DNA of 57,963 bases from NCBI GenBank assembly GCA_944325075.1, contig CALUYU010000004.1, positions 1 through 57,963 on the forward strand. Reading direction: 5' to 3'. Numbering within the stretch: position 1 is the first letter of the stretch; each line of letters begins with the position of its first letter. This document shows, in pieces, positions 39,942-48,715 of this stretch. The translations under genes and the position numbers were made by a program. This DNA comes from Candidatus Gastranaerophilales bacterium. GTDB lineage: Bacteria; Cyanobacteriota; Vampirovibrionia; Gastranaerophilales; Gastranaerophilaceae. The notes beneath the pieces are model-generated. The model was given only the letters and a program-made list of their open reading frames with translations, was not told the DNA's origin and made no database searches.

Positions 39942-39979
39942 AAACCGGGATGTTTAATATAACAAACATCCTGGTTTTT
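39942..39979. terminator. Terminator between 39881 and prepilin 4
   Basis: AAACCGGGATGTTT (39942-39955) pairs with AAACATCCTGGTTTTT (39964-39979) with one G-T wobble, ending in a T run. It can serve the plus-strand gene and, less well, the converging prepilin. Confidence 0.75.
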
Positions 39980-40032
39980 AGATTATTGATTATTTAAAAT
40001 TGCGTAAACAGAAGTTATCAGCAAATTTAGTC

Positions 40033-40815
40033 TTACCAAGGATAATCGTCTTTAATCTTCCAGCCGTCACGGATAAGTTTTGACATACAATGGCTGCCGG
40101 AGCCGGTTTTAGAACAATTTTCAGCAACTTCATCATAAGATAAGTTATATCCTGAAGGAAGAACACCTTTTTTAGTTAGTGTTGCTACAAAAAAATCTTT
40201 TCCATATTGATTAGGTCTGTTTGCACCGTTGAGGTCAATAAAAATTCCTAAATTATCAGAAACAGGAATAGGAGAACCATCCTCTGAAGTTCCACCTCCA
40301 GACTGTAATGAAATTGCAAGTAAAACCCCATCCGGGAGATAAAATGTCGTACGCATATGATTTACGATAGAAGTAGTGCTATGATTTCCATTTGCGAATG
40401 TTAAAGGATCTATTGCTGTATATCCGCATTCTTGATAGGTATTACACATCTTTGCTATTTTCAAATAAGGTTTCCAATATTTCTCAAAATACGCCTCAGG
40501 ATCACTATGGTCTACATCCCAATACTCAAACTCGCCATTATCTACTTCTGAAAGTTTTAACGCCTGATTTAATATTGTATAAACCTTCTGTAATTTTGAG
40601 ATTGTTTCCTGCTTCTGGTAATTTGCAATCAGGGTTGGCAGCGTCATAGCGGCAACAACACCGATTATGCCTAGGGTTATAAGAACCTCTGCCAGGGTGA
40701 ATGCAACCCTGCGTTGCGCGTTGAAATTTTCTGTAGGTTGGGGTTTCTTGATCTGTCCTCCCCCCCAACAACATTTTAATGTTGGGCTGAAAGCCCAACC
40801 TACTTTTTGCTTACT
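40033..40815 (-). pseudogene. Type IV prepilin-like protein 4, no usable start in frame
   Basis: The open frame runs from just after TAA to 40033, but contains no ATG, GTG or TTG before the pilin signal AFTLAEVLITLGIIGVVAAMTLP (F1 at base 40701). The mature part is about 222 residues, has Cys pairs and ends WKIKDDYPW. The leader includes palindromic repeat A (VGWAFSPT) and a G7 tract (minus strand, 40766-40760). An ATG just before that tract (40774-40772 region) is out of frame by one base; six or nine G would join it. It follows ispE on the same strand. It is either silent, a pseudogene, or switched as the other prepilins appear to be. Confidence 0.65.
40760..40766 (-). repeat. G7 tract in prepilin 4 leader
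   Basis: Seven C on the plus strand (seven G in the sense of the gene), preceded by ATG TTG TT. The reading frame from that ATG misses the pilin frame by one base. It is shorter than the G10-G12 tracts of the sister genes and so less prone to slip. Confidence 0.55.
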
Positions 40816-40903
40816 TTAACTATTGGCGAATGGGAGCTCATTCCATTCGTGCACGTTCGCTTTTTTGTGTATAAAAGACATTGGCTTCCATTGTGATATC
40901 AAC

Positions 40904-41716
40904 TTATTGAAATATTCGCAGAACCTTTACCCCGTATGGAATAGTTTTTAAATTATTACAAATCCAAAAACCTTCCAGAGGTTTAAAATCTTTTGCAACT
41001 ATATAATACGTTGAACCAGATCCGGACATAACAGACTCAGGATACATAGATTTTATTAATTGGAGCGGCTTGTAATCATCAATAACGGCCCATTCCAAAT
41101 CGTTAACAAAACTTTCTCTTCCAAGGAAACCCTCAGATAATTTTTGAGAAAATTTTGTATAAGCCTCCTTTGCGCTAATGCCTAAATCAAGAGGCTTAAT
41201 AAGTGAAATTAAATTTTCTTCAAACGGCATATTTTGTAAAATCTCACCACGCCCGGAAGCCATTTTACAACCACCTTCAAGACAAAAATTTAAATCAGAG
41301 CCTAATTGTGCCGCCAATTGGTGAAGTTCTGTATGTGAAAATGGTTCATTCAATAATTTATTCAATCCGAAAAGCATGCCTGCTGCATTTGTACTTCCAC
41401 CTGCAAGCCCTGCCGAAACCGGAATATTCTTTTCAATATATACGGAAATTTTATAACTTTTATCAGAATCAAGACTATCAAGAAAAAGTTTGGACGCTTT
41501 ATACACAAGATTTTTTTCGTTATAAGGGATTTCGCTGCTGGATCCTGAAAGCTCAACAAGATTATCATTAAAATATTCAACAGAAATTGTAAGGTAATCA
41601 AACAAACTTACAGCCTGCATAATACTCTCAATATTATGAAATCCGTCCGGCCTTTTTCCGGTAATTTTAAGAGTATAATTTATTTTAGCAGGACACTGAA
41701 CTTTAATCTCCTGCAT
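40904..41716 (-). CDS. ispE: 4-diphosphocytidyl-2-C-methyl-D-erythritol kinase
   Basis: 270 residues, GHMP kinase fold. It phosphorylates the 2-hydroxyl of CDP-methylerythritol in the non-mevalonate isoprenoid pathway. Visible motifs are CPAKINYTLKITGKRPDGFHNIESI at the N-terminus, the ATP loop PVSAGLAGGSTNAA, and the C-terminal MSGSGSTYYIV. It overlaps the 3' end of rsmA by 14 bases, so the pair forms an operon, a common arrangement. Confidence 0.93.
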   Translation of the reverse strand: MQEIKVQCPAKINYTLKITGKRPDGFHNIESIMQAVSLFDYLTISVEYFNDNLVELSGSSSEIPYNEKNLVYKASKLFLDSLDSDKSYKISVYIEKNIPVSAGLAGGSTNAAGMLFGLNKLLNEPFSHTELHQLAAQLGSDLNFCLEGGCKMASGRGEILQNMPFEENLISLIKPLDLGISAKEAYTKFSQKLSEGFLGRESFVNDLEWAVIDDYKPLQLIKSMYPESVMSGSGSTYYIVAKDFKPLEGFWICNNLKTIPYGVKVLRIFQ

Positions 41717-42545
41717 TTTTCAGCTCCTCCGATAACTTCCCGAATATTTCAAGAGACAATTTTTCCCCGCGGATATTTTCATCCAAACCAAGTACAGTAA
41801 GGGCTTTCGCAATACTTTCTTTAGAAAAACCGCCGTTTAAAAGACAATTTTTAATATTCTTTCTTCTTTGGGAAAAAGCCGATTTAATAGTTCTTTTAAA
41901 ATGTCCATAATCTGATAACTCAAGCAGAGGCTTTTCTCTTACCTTTAAATAAACTAAAGCCGAATTTACCTTTGGAGCCGGGAAAAAAGACCTGCGTCCT
42001 ACAAATTCTTTTATTTCCACTTCCGCCCAAAATTGTGATAAAACAGTCAAAAGACCATATTGTTTTGCCGGAGAATTTTCATTTGCAGCCATACGTCTTG
42101 CAACTTCCTCCTGAACCATTAACAATATATCAGTAATCTTACTCCGGTTTTTATTGTTGAGATCATCAATTTCTCCCAAAAGGTGGGCAATAATAGGACT
42201 TGTAATATAATATGGAATATTTGCAACAACTTTAACCTTTTCTTCACATAAATCAGACAAATCCGTTTTTAAAATATCTCTATGAATTATTTGAAGATTA
42301 TCAGCCTTAAGCTTTTTAAGTTCATTAACAGCCTCTTCATCAAGCTCAACGGCAATAACTTTCTTTGCGCGCTTTACAAGCTGCTCTGTTACAAATCCGA
42401 CACCGGGCCCAATTTCAATAACAGTATCCCCAGGCTGAATATCCGCATAATCAAGAATATTCCGAATAACTTCGCCATTAATTAGAAAATTCTGACCAAG
42501 TCGTTTTTTAGTTCTAAAATATTTTGCTCGTTCTAAGTAGTTCAT
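41703..42545 (-). CDS. rsmA: 16S rRNA dimethyladenosine transferase
   Basis: 280 residues. It dimethylates two adjacent adenines (A1518, A1519) in helix 45 of 16S rRNA. SAM-binding motif I is IEIGPGVGFVTEQL, and the catalytic motif NIPYYITSPI is intact. The N-terminal KKRLGQNFL is the family signature. ATG 42545 is the only plausible start; the divergent gene starts 90 bases away. Confidence 0.94.
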   Translation of the reverse strand: MNYLERAKYFRTKKRLGQNFLINGEVIRNILDYADIQPGDTVIEIGPGVGFVTEQLVKRAKKVIAVELDEEAVNELKKLKADNLQIIHRDILKTDLSDLCEEKVKVVANIPYYITSPIIAHLLGEIDDLNNKNRSKITDILLMVQEEVARRMAANENSPAKQYGLLTVLSQFWAEVEIKEFVGRRSFFPAPKVNSALVYLKVREKPLLELSDYGHFKRTIKSAFSQRRKNIKNCLLNGGFSKESIAKALTVLGLDENIRGEKLSLEIFGKLSEELKNAGD

Positions 42546-42638
42546 CTTACCTATTATAATACCACAACCAGGCTAATGTTATATAAAAATCTTTTCTGAT
42601 ATTTTAATTGGTGTTATAATTATTACGCGGAGGTGCTC

Positions 42639-43961
42639 TTGAATACAACTAAACTTAAACAATGCCTAGAATTTCAGGATATACACGAAATCTATACTTG
42701 CGGCTGCAAACAGAAGTCAGATTTCAAAATCGGATTGGAATATGAGCGGCTACCAATAAAAAACGGGAAATATACCGCGGTAGACTACTACTCGGAAAAT
42801 GGTGTTTGTAATTTTCTCAGAACATTTGCAAAATATGAAAACTGGGATTACATAACCGATGATTACAATATTATAGGATTAAAACAAGGGCATGACACAA
42901 TAACTTTAGAACCTGGCTGCCAAATTGAATTAAGTATTGAACCTCAAAAAAATATCTCAGATTTAAAAAAACGGGTGGAATATCTAAACAATGCAATGAA
43001 ACCAATTCTCAATAAGATGGGAATTACGCTTCTAAACTATGGAGTATCACCTCTTTCAACACATAAAAATATCGGACTGATACCTAAAAAACGTTATGAA
43101 ATTATGGCCAAGTATCTATGGGGAATATTATCAGACGTTATGATGAGAGAAACCGCAGGAATTCAGGCAACATTTGACTTTTCAAGTGAAGAAGATGCTA
43201 TGAGAAAATTCAAAGTAGCAAATATGCTTTCACCTTTTATGACCGCAATGTTTGCTAATTCGCCAATACGCGGCGGAGTTGAAACCGGATATAAGTCCTT
43301 TAGAGCCCTAAGCTGGCTTAATACAGATAATGACCGATGCGGATTTTGTAACAAATTACAAAATGATTATACTTTTGACGATTACATTAATTATGTGATG
43401 GAAATTCCGGTTATCTTTATTAATCGTGATAACGAACCTGTAAAAATAAACGGGAAAATCAACTTTAAAGAACTCATGCTAAGCGGTTTTAAAGGATATG
43501 AGGCAGAAATGGATGATTATCTGCTTCAGGCAAACCTTTGTTTTCCTGAAGTCCGCCTGAGAAATTTCCTAGAAATCAGAAATCATGACTGCGGCGGATC
43601 TGATATTCCTTTTGCTATTCTTGCTATATATAAAGGAATTTTATACAATGCCACTGCTATGGACGAAATAGAAGAACTTTTTGCTAATACCAAGTATAGT
43701 GATTTTTCGGAACTTAGATATAATGTTCCAAAATCAGCACTTTATGCAAAATTAAAAAAACATTTTGTAAAAGATTATGCAAAAGAAATTTTGTATATTG
43801 CCGAAAAATCCTTAATAGAGCAGAATTGCGGAGATGAAGTTTATCTTGATGCAATAAAAAAATACACACTGGAAGGCATTACTCCGGCAGATGCAATAAT
43901 AAGGAACTGGAATGGATGCTGGAAAAAGGATATAAGCAAACTTATAGAATTTGTTTCATAG
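42639..43961 (+). CDS. gshA: Glutamate-cysteine ligase, plant/cyanobacterial type
   Basis: 440 residues from TTG 42639 (GCGGAGG 5 bases upstream; an in-frame GTG at 42633 overlaps the ribosome site). It joins Glu and Cys to gamma-glutamylcysteine, the first step to glutathione. Motifs include GLEYERLPI near the start, GCQIELSIEPQKNI, MMRETAGIQATFDFSSEEDAM and NSPIRGG, matching the GCS2/plant-type branch found in Cyanobacteria and Proteobacteria. No glutathione synthetase is adjacent, and gamma-glutamylcysteine or ergothioneine-type uses remain possible. Confidence 0.85.
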   Translation: MNTTKLKQCLEFQDIHEIYTCGCKQKSDFKIGLEYERLPIKNGKYTAVDYYSENGVCNFLRTFAKYENWDYITDDYNIIGLKQGHDTITLEPGCQIELSIEPQKNISDLKKRVEYLNNAMKPILNKMGITLLNYGVSPLSTHKNIGLIPKKRYEIMAKYLWGILSDVMMRETAGIQATFDFSSEEDAMRKFKVANMLSPFMTAMFANSPIRGGVETGYKSFRALSWLNTDNDRCGFCNKLQNDYTFDDYINYVMEIPVIFINRDNEPVKINGKINFKELMLSGFKGYEAEMDDYLLQANLCFPEVRLRNFLEIRNHDCGGSDIPFAILAIYKGILYNATAMDEIEELFANTKYSDFSELRYNVPKSALYAKLKKHFVKDYAKEILYIAEKSLIEQNCGDEVYLDAIKKYTLEGITPADAIIRNWNGCWKKDISKLIEFVS

Positions 43962-43990
43962 AAAAAGCCTCTCTTTTGAGAGGCTTTTTC
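43961..43990. terminator. Bidirectional terminator
   Basis: GAAAAAGCCTCTC (43961-43973) pairs exactly with GAGAGGCTTTTTC (43978-43990) around TTTT. It starts inside the stop codon of the ligase gene and serves the converging gene at 44009 too. Confidence 0.88.
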
Positions 43991-44008
43991 ATTTTAAGTT
44001 TTTAATTA

Positions 44009-45484
44009 TTAATCTTTAGGAATTAATCTTACTCTTGTGTTATTAATTTGGTAAGTACGGCCGATAACGTGGGCTGATTGTTCATCCTTTGCAGAACCAA
44101 CATATTCACCGGTATCACAGTCTCTTACCGTAACATTTTGGTCAATAAGTCTTAATCTTGCTTTCTTCTCAGGATCCGCAGAAGTTGTCTTTTCCATTTC
44201 GGCAATTCTTGCATTTATAGTATCTTCATCGGCAAGACAAACTTTCGTTCCGTCACTCAGTGTAATTTCACGCTGTAAAACTTTTTCTTTATAAGAATCA
44301 CCTTTTTGAATAGATGCTCCGTCGTGCCCCGGTTTTAATAATTGGGTTAATTCTTTTATCTGCGCCGGGGTTAACTGCTTACCAGTTGTACAGTCATTAT
44401 ACAAATTTGCGTAATGCCAGTAACCGCCGTATTTTATAGTTTTAACACTAGCACCTTTTTCTAATGTGTAGCAAGGTTCGTCTTTTACCATTTTCAACTC
44501 AGGGGCTAAACTACCCGGAACGCTTAGTTTTGAAATTTCTAAGTCAGGCATCTCCGGCTCTTTCGGAGTTGAATTGAATAAATCAGCAGCTATTTGACGT
44601 TTATTAATTTTTCCGTCTTTATCTTTTATAAAAGCTACACCTAATAAACCAGCTGCAGCGCCGGCGATTTGTGCTCCATGGGTTACAGCATGCGAACTTG
44701 CATGGGCAACAGCAGAACCTGCAACGGCGTCAGCTGCGGCAGTGGCTTCAGCTGCCCCAAAAATAATTGCCGCCAGTGCAGCAACACCTGCCAAGGATTT
44801 ATACAAACCTGTATTGTCGCGTCTTACATCCATACCTGTAGCTTTTATTGCATCTTTTTCGGCATTCTTTGAAAGCCCGCGCTTGAATGCTGCATCTTCA
44901 CGTTCTGATAATTGCAATTTATAATCTGTTCCGGTATCTTTAACCATTTCTGCTTTGTACTTGTCCGGATCAAAAATATAATTACCATTGGAATCTTTTA
45001 TTAGTTCACCTTTATCATTTGTTAAAAAATATTTTTTATAATTTACTTCTTTGGCAGCCGGATCAGTAATATTATCTCCGTTAATCATTGCCAGAACCTT
45101 TTTATTTGTAATAAGCGTAAATTCATAAGCATCCTCTCGGCCTTCTTCTTTAGCACGTTTAACAGCTGCTTCATAAGCTTCCTTATCAATAAAAGGTACT
45201 GTTATTTTAGCTCTTGCCTGAGCTTTTTCATTATCAAGCTGTTTGTCAGCAAGTTCATATGCCTCCTCAGCAGTAAAATATGCTGAACCGTCTTTGTTTT
45301 TATAGGTCAACAAATAATTTGCCAATTCGTTTTTTCTTGCTTCCTGTAATTTTTTGTCTTTTAAAAATTCTCCGATTCTTTTGGCATTAGCCTCGTCAAC
45401 AGTTGAAATATCCATTTGAGCCATAAATTTCGGAGGCCGGGCCGTTGAACCGGTTGTTGTAACACCAGATACTGTTAATCCCAT
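44009..45484 (-). CDS. Large protein of unknown function with Ala/Gly-rich hydrophobic centre
   Basis: 491 residues from ATG 45484 (AAAGGGG upstream). No signal peptide. The N-terminal half is helical and charged (DEANAKRIGEFLKDKKLQEARKNELANYLL). The centre holds two Ala/Gly-rich hydrophobic stretches (YKSLAGVAALAAIIFGAAEATAAA and GAQIAGAAAGLLGVAFI, about residues 230-295) that may insert in a membrane. The C-terminal half is polar with a few Cys. I cannot assign a family. Confidence 0.6.
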   Translation of the reverse strand: MGLTVSGVTTTGSTARPPKFMAQMDISTVDEANAKRIGEFLKDKKLQEARKNELANYLLTYKNKDGSAYFTAEEAYELADKQLDNEKAQARAKITVPFIDKEAYEAAVKRAKEEGREDAYEFTLITNKKVLAMINGDNITDPAAKEVNYKKYFLTNDKGELIKDSNGNYIFDPDKYKAEMVKDTGTDYKLQLSEREDAAFKRGLSKNAEKDAIKATGMDVRRDNTGLYKSLAGVAALAAIIFGAAEATAAADAVAGSAVAHASSHAVTHGAQIAGAAAGLLGVAFIKDKDGKINKRQIAADLFNSTPKEPEMPDLEISKLSVPGSLAPELKMVKDEPCYTLEKGASVKTIKYGGYWHYANLYNDCTTGKQLTPAQIKELTQLLKPGHDGASIQKGDSYKEKVLQREITLSDGTKVCLADEDTINARIAEMEKTTSADPEKKARLRLIDQNVTVRDCDTGEYVGSAKDEQSAHVIGRTYQINNTRVRLIPKD

Positions 45485-45636
45485 AATTTCCCCTTTCTTT
45501 TCCCCGTTGAAAATTTTATTTAACCCTATACTTATATAAATAAATTTTGAGTTGCAAAATTGCCCCAAATTAATAATAAAATTTGGGAATAAGGCTAAAA
45601 TACTTGTAAATAGGATATTTTAAGGAAATAAGTAAT

Positions 45637-46686
45637 TTAACAATTCTTAACAATATGTAATAAAGCTTTTTCTAAACGATACAGTTTTGCCCTTGAAGTA
45701 CCCAGTCCGCAAAGTAACATAGTTGAAATTTCATTTGTTTTTTCGTCTTCTATTTTATACTTATCAAAAAGTATATCCGAAAGAGCATAGCCCGACAAAC
45801 CTTTTACCTTAATAAGAATTTTAGTTATATCATCGCCGCCGAATTCAATTTTAGAGCATCGGTTTTTCAGATCGCTTATGTTGTCAATAAGAATATTTAA
45901 AGCTTTACGCCCCCTTTGTGAATTTAGATAATTTATATTTGCCTCTATTGATGCAAGCAGAGGATAAGAAGGGGAGGTTGTTGAAATAAGTGACAAAGAT
46001 TTTTCAACATCTAAATTACAATTACAGTGAAGAAGGGCTGTAGGGTTAAGGCCGCCGGCAGTCTTATGCAGAGATTGAACCGTAAAATCCGCTATATTAA
46101 TAGCACTTTGCGGGAGCCGGTCAGAAAACGGATAAAGTGCTCCGTGAGCTTCATCAACAATTAAGTATGCACCGTATTTGCCACAAATTTCTTTGATAGA
46201 TTTAATATCTGAAACATACCCCTCATAAGTGGGAGAAGTTACAATTACAGCTTTGATATTATGTGATCGTAAAAAACTCTCAATCATATCAGGAGAAGTT
46301 CTTGAAGGAACACCCCAATCATGATCTGTTTCAATATCATAATAAACCGGGTTTGCGCCTGCTAGTCTGACAGCATTTTTATGGCAAGGATGAGAATTTT
46401 TCCATATTAAAACTTCATCACCACGATTAGCACATGCCATAACCGACGCCAAAATACCGCTTGTTGAACCGTTTGTTAAAAATTTTGTAATCACTGTTTT
46501 ATAAATTTCAGCTGCACGCTTTTCTGCATTTAACAATGCGGCCTGCGGATCGTGAACTTCTGTTTCCGAAATATCAAGTTTATATAAGTTCCTTAATTTA
46601 TGGTAAATAAACAAAGATTGGGAATGAGAAGGGGTTGTAAACAAGGTTTTATTACAATTCTTTCTCAACAGATTTAAAAGGCCCAT
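45637..46686 (-). CDS. PLP-dependent Orn/Lys/Arg decarboxylase-family protein, compact
   Basis: 349 residues. Fold-type I PLP enzyme: PLP-binding NGSTSGILAS near 72-81, DEAHG with Asp178 and His181, and the Schiff-base Lys208 in QSLHKTAGGL. These motifs match the Orn/Lys/Arg decarboxylase major domain (the SpeA/YaaO type). The C-terminal decarboxylase domain is much reduced compared with about 480-residue relatives, so substrate and even decarboxylase activity are uncertain. It sits 15 bases after the PilZ-protein gene in the same direction. Confidence 0.8.
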   Translation of the reverse strand: MGLLNLLRKNCNKTLFTTPSHSQSLFIYHKLRNLYKLDISETEVHDPQAALLNAEKRAAEIYKTVITKFLTNGSTSGILASVMACANRGDEVLIWKNSHPCHKNAVRLAGANPVYYDIETDHDWGVPSRTSPDMIESFLRSHNIKAVIVTSPTYEGYVSDIKSIKEICGKYGAYLIVDEAHGALYPFSDRLPQSAINIADFTVQSLHKTAGGLNPTALLHCNCNLDVEKSLSLISTTSPSYPLLASIEANINYLNSQRGRKALNILIDNISDLKNRCSKIEFGGDDITKILIKVKGLSGYALSDILFDKYKIEDEKTNEISTMLLCGLGTSRAKLYRLEKALLHIVKNC

Positions 46687-46700
46687 TTATAAATAAAATC

Positions 46701-47291
46701 CTATTTATTTTTAATCTCAAGACTTCTCTTTGTACAATATTGAATAAGAGTCATTTTATCATGGTTAGTATCATACTCAAATCTTCCGGAATGAGTATAA
46801 AGTCCGTCATCGCCACGCTCAATTCTTATAGGGCAGTAATAACACTTTACAGACATAGACTCATTTAAAGGAAGTTCTATTGCATAACGGCCTTCAATAT
46901 CAATATTTTCAGAAGTCTTAAATTTCATACCGCCGGCGGATATATCTAATGTTGAAACTTTATATTTATTTTCCCCGGAAATAAGCTCCAAATCATAAAT
47001 ATATTTTACACGTGTATATCTTCTTCTCTGCAAAAATTTATGTCTTGCAGGGCTTGCTATTTTCAAGGTTTTATCATTAATTTCTTTTGCATAAGATTCA
47101 AAATAGAGGGTGCCATGTTTTGTATCAGTGTAAAATTCGCAATAGTTATTTCTAAGAATTCCATCAGAGTCATAGTCCAGTTCAAGCGTAAAGCCATCAG
47201 GTGCAACTTCTTTTACAACACCCTTATTAGCATATTTAAAATCAGCCGGAATAATAGTTACTCTCTGATCTTTCTCAATTAATTCTCTCAT
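46701..47291 (-). CDS. PilZ-domain protein (YcgR-like two-domain form)
   Basis: 196 residues. An N-terminal flagellar-brake-like beta barrel (about 1-90) is followed by a PilZ domain with the c-di-GMP motif RRRYTR near residues 87-92 and DISAGGMKF near residues 119-127. It should bind cyclic di-GMP and modulate motility or surface structures. Given five prepilins nearby, a link to pilus control is attractive but unproven. AGAGGG lies before ATG 47291. Confidence 0.87.
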   Translation of the reverse strand: MRELIEKDQRVTIIPADFKYANKGVVKEVAPDGFTLELDYDSDGILRNNYCEFYTDTKHGTLYFESYAKEINDKTLKIASPARHKFLQRRRYTRVKYIYDLELISGENKYKVSTLDISAGGMKFKTSENIDIEGRYAIELPLNESMSVKCYYCPIRIERGDDGLYTHSGRFEYDTNHDKMTLIQYCTKRSLEIKNK

Positions 47292-47395
47292 ACAAAACCC
47301 TCTTCTCTCTTAATAATGTCTATATTATAGCGTATTTATCCAAAGTTTGCAATAGCCAATAAAAGAACACTGTTAAAAGAAAAAACGGAAGTCAA

Positions 47396-47428
47396 TAAAA
47401 AAAAAGCTCCCGCCAAAACCGCAGGAGC
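47396..47428 (-). terminator. Terminator of prepilin gene 3
   Basis: On the minus strand GCTCCTGC (47428-47421) pairs with GCGGGAGC (47413-47406) and is followed by more than ten T. The rest of the 47292-47553 gap is AT-rich and contains no gene that I can see. Confidence 0.85.
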
Positions 47429-47553
47429 AAATACTGAGCAATCAGAAGAGTTGAGGATTTACATATTTATACTATCCTTTTCTCTTCAATAAAACATTAC
47501 CGGAAATATTTATATTTTCCAAAATAGAACAGCTCCGAAAGTATTATAAAAAA

Positions 47554-48660
47554 CTACCATGGATAATCATCCTTGATTTCCCAGCCATCTATCATCAATA
47601 AATATGTGCAGCCGTAACGGTAATAGCTGTCTCCATCGTCTGAGGCATTCTTTTTGCAGGAAACCAATATAGTATTTCCCGAATCATCATCAACGCTAGG
47701 AACATTAACACCCTGTAATATATCTTCCCTTGATAAATTTTTTATTCCCGGATAAGGCAGTAAACCATTATTTGGCGTCAGCCAAAAATAAAAAGCATCA
47801 TTTCCTAAAGTATTTGGTTGCTTCCCGGCATTTATATCGACTATAATTGCAAGAATAAAATCATTGCTTACATAGAAACGAGAAGCAGCCGGAACAAAAG
47901 AAATAGAAGTTCCATTCGGCAAAAGATAAGATTGGCCTGCCTGACTAGCCGAAGGGCCACATTTTGACGTAACATCATCACTCGAACCTTCTCCGCATAG
48001 CTTTGCTCCGTTTAGATAAGGCAAAATATATTTTTGCAAAAATAATTCAGTATTTTTAACTCCTTGCTCAGTAGATGATGACGCATCTTCTACTAAACTT
48101 TGATTCCAATATTTTGCATCGCCATTTTGAGCTTCAGAAAGCTTAATAGCTTGAGCAAGCATTGAGTATGCCTGCTTAGCACGTGTTGCCGATACCTTTT
48201 TCTGATAATTTGCCATTAAAGTCGGTAGCGTCATAGCAGCAACAACTCCGATTATGCCTAGGGTTATTAGAACCTCCGCCAACGTAAACGCGGGGACTAA
48301 GTCCCCTCTTACATGACGCGTCGCTTTCCAAGATGCATAAGAAATAGCTTTTGTAGGTTGGGCTTTCAGCCCAACATTAGATTTTTGTGTGCAAATGGCA
48401 GAACATTTTTGCCGGTGGCTAGATCCTGAAACGAGTTCAGGATGACATAGAGAATTTTTTATCAACCTTTTCTCTATACGGCCAACACAGCTCAATGTAG
48501 GCTGGGGGTTCACCCCAACATAATATTTATTTACATCTGATACAGAAAACTTTGAGTTGGTGAAAAATTTGAAGAAAGATAATTTTGACAAAAACCCTTG
48601 TCTCCCTTGAGGTTCGTTACCCCCCCCCCCCGTATTCCGTACTATACTTGGCTTTTCCAT
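47554..48660 (-). CDS. Type IV prepilin-like protein 3, G12 tract in frame (phase-on)
   Basis: 368 residues. ATG 48660 has AGGAGG 7-8 bases upstream and TTGCAA/TATAAT behind it. The reading frame passes through 12 G (minus strand, 48631-48620; read NTGGGGNEP) and stays open to the pilin signal AFTLAEVLITLGIIGVVAAMTLP, F1 at base 48288, Ala at -1, Glu at +5. The 124-residue leader contains repeat C (short form, read CHPELVSGSSHRQKC), repeat A and repeat B (ISYASWKATRHVRGDL). The mature pilin is about 244 residues with Cys pairs and ends GWEIKDDYPW. This copy shows that the upstream ATG plus repeat leader can be one continuous gene. Confidence 0.85.
   Translation of the reverse strand: MEKPSIVRNTGGGGNEPQGRQGFLSKLSFFKFFTNSKFSVSDVNKYYVGVNPQPTLSCVGRIEKRLIKNSLCHPELVSGSSHRQKCSAICTQKSNVGLKAQPTKAISYASWKATRHVRGDLVPAFTLAEVLITLGIIGVVAAMTLPTLMANYQKKVSATRAKQAYSMLAQAIKLSEAQNGDAKYWNQSLVEDASSSTEQGVKNTELFLQKYILPYLNGAKLCGEGSSDDVTSKCGPSASQAGQSYLLPNGTSISFVPAASRFYVSNDFILAIIVDINAGKQPNTLGNDAFYFWLTPNNGLLPYPGIKNLSREDILQGVNVPSVDDDSGNTILVSCKKNASDDGDSYYRYGCTYLLMIDGWEIKDDYPW
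48299..48447 (-). repeat. Dispersed repeats B, A and short C inside prepilin leader 3
   Basis: Minus-strand copies: repeat B at about 48299-48352 (as in the 88-bp blocks at 5811 and 6111), palindromic repeat A at 48353-48375 (exact copy of 6084-6106), and a short repeat C at about 48400-48447, in which CATCCTGAAC...TTTCAGGA directly face each other. Their order differs from gene 1, so the modules move independently. Confidence 0.75.
48620..48631 (-). repeat. G12 homopolymer in prepilin gene 3
   Basis: Twelve C on the plus strand. One base more or less would shift the frame from ATG 48660 into early stops, so this is a candidate contingency locus, currently on. Confidence 0.75.
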
Positions 48661-48682
48661 ATATATACCTCCTTTTTCTTTT

Positions 48683-48710
48683 ATTATATACTATTTTTCA
48701 AATTTTGCAA
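48683..48710 (-). promoter_or_regulatory. Promoter of prepilin gene 3
   Basis: Minus strand: TTGCAA (48710-48705), 16-base spacer and TATAAT (48688-48683), about 22 bases before ATG 48660, with AGGAGG between. Confidence 0.65.
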
Positions 48711-48715
48711 GCCTT

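Noticed and set aside
40538-40798. Separate small minus-strand gene overlapping prepilin 4
   Set aside because: It is the shifted frame of the pilin leader and signal region. It makes sense only as the out-of-frame product from the ATG before the G7 tract.
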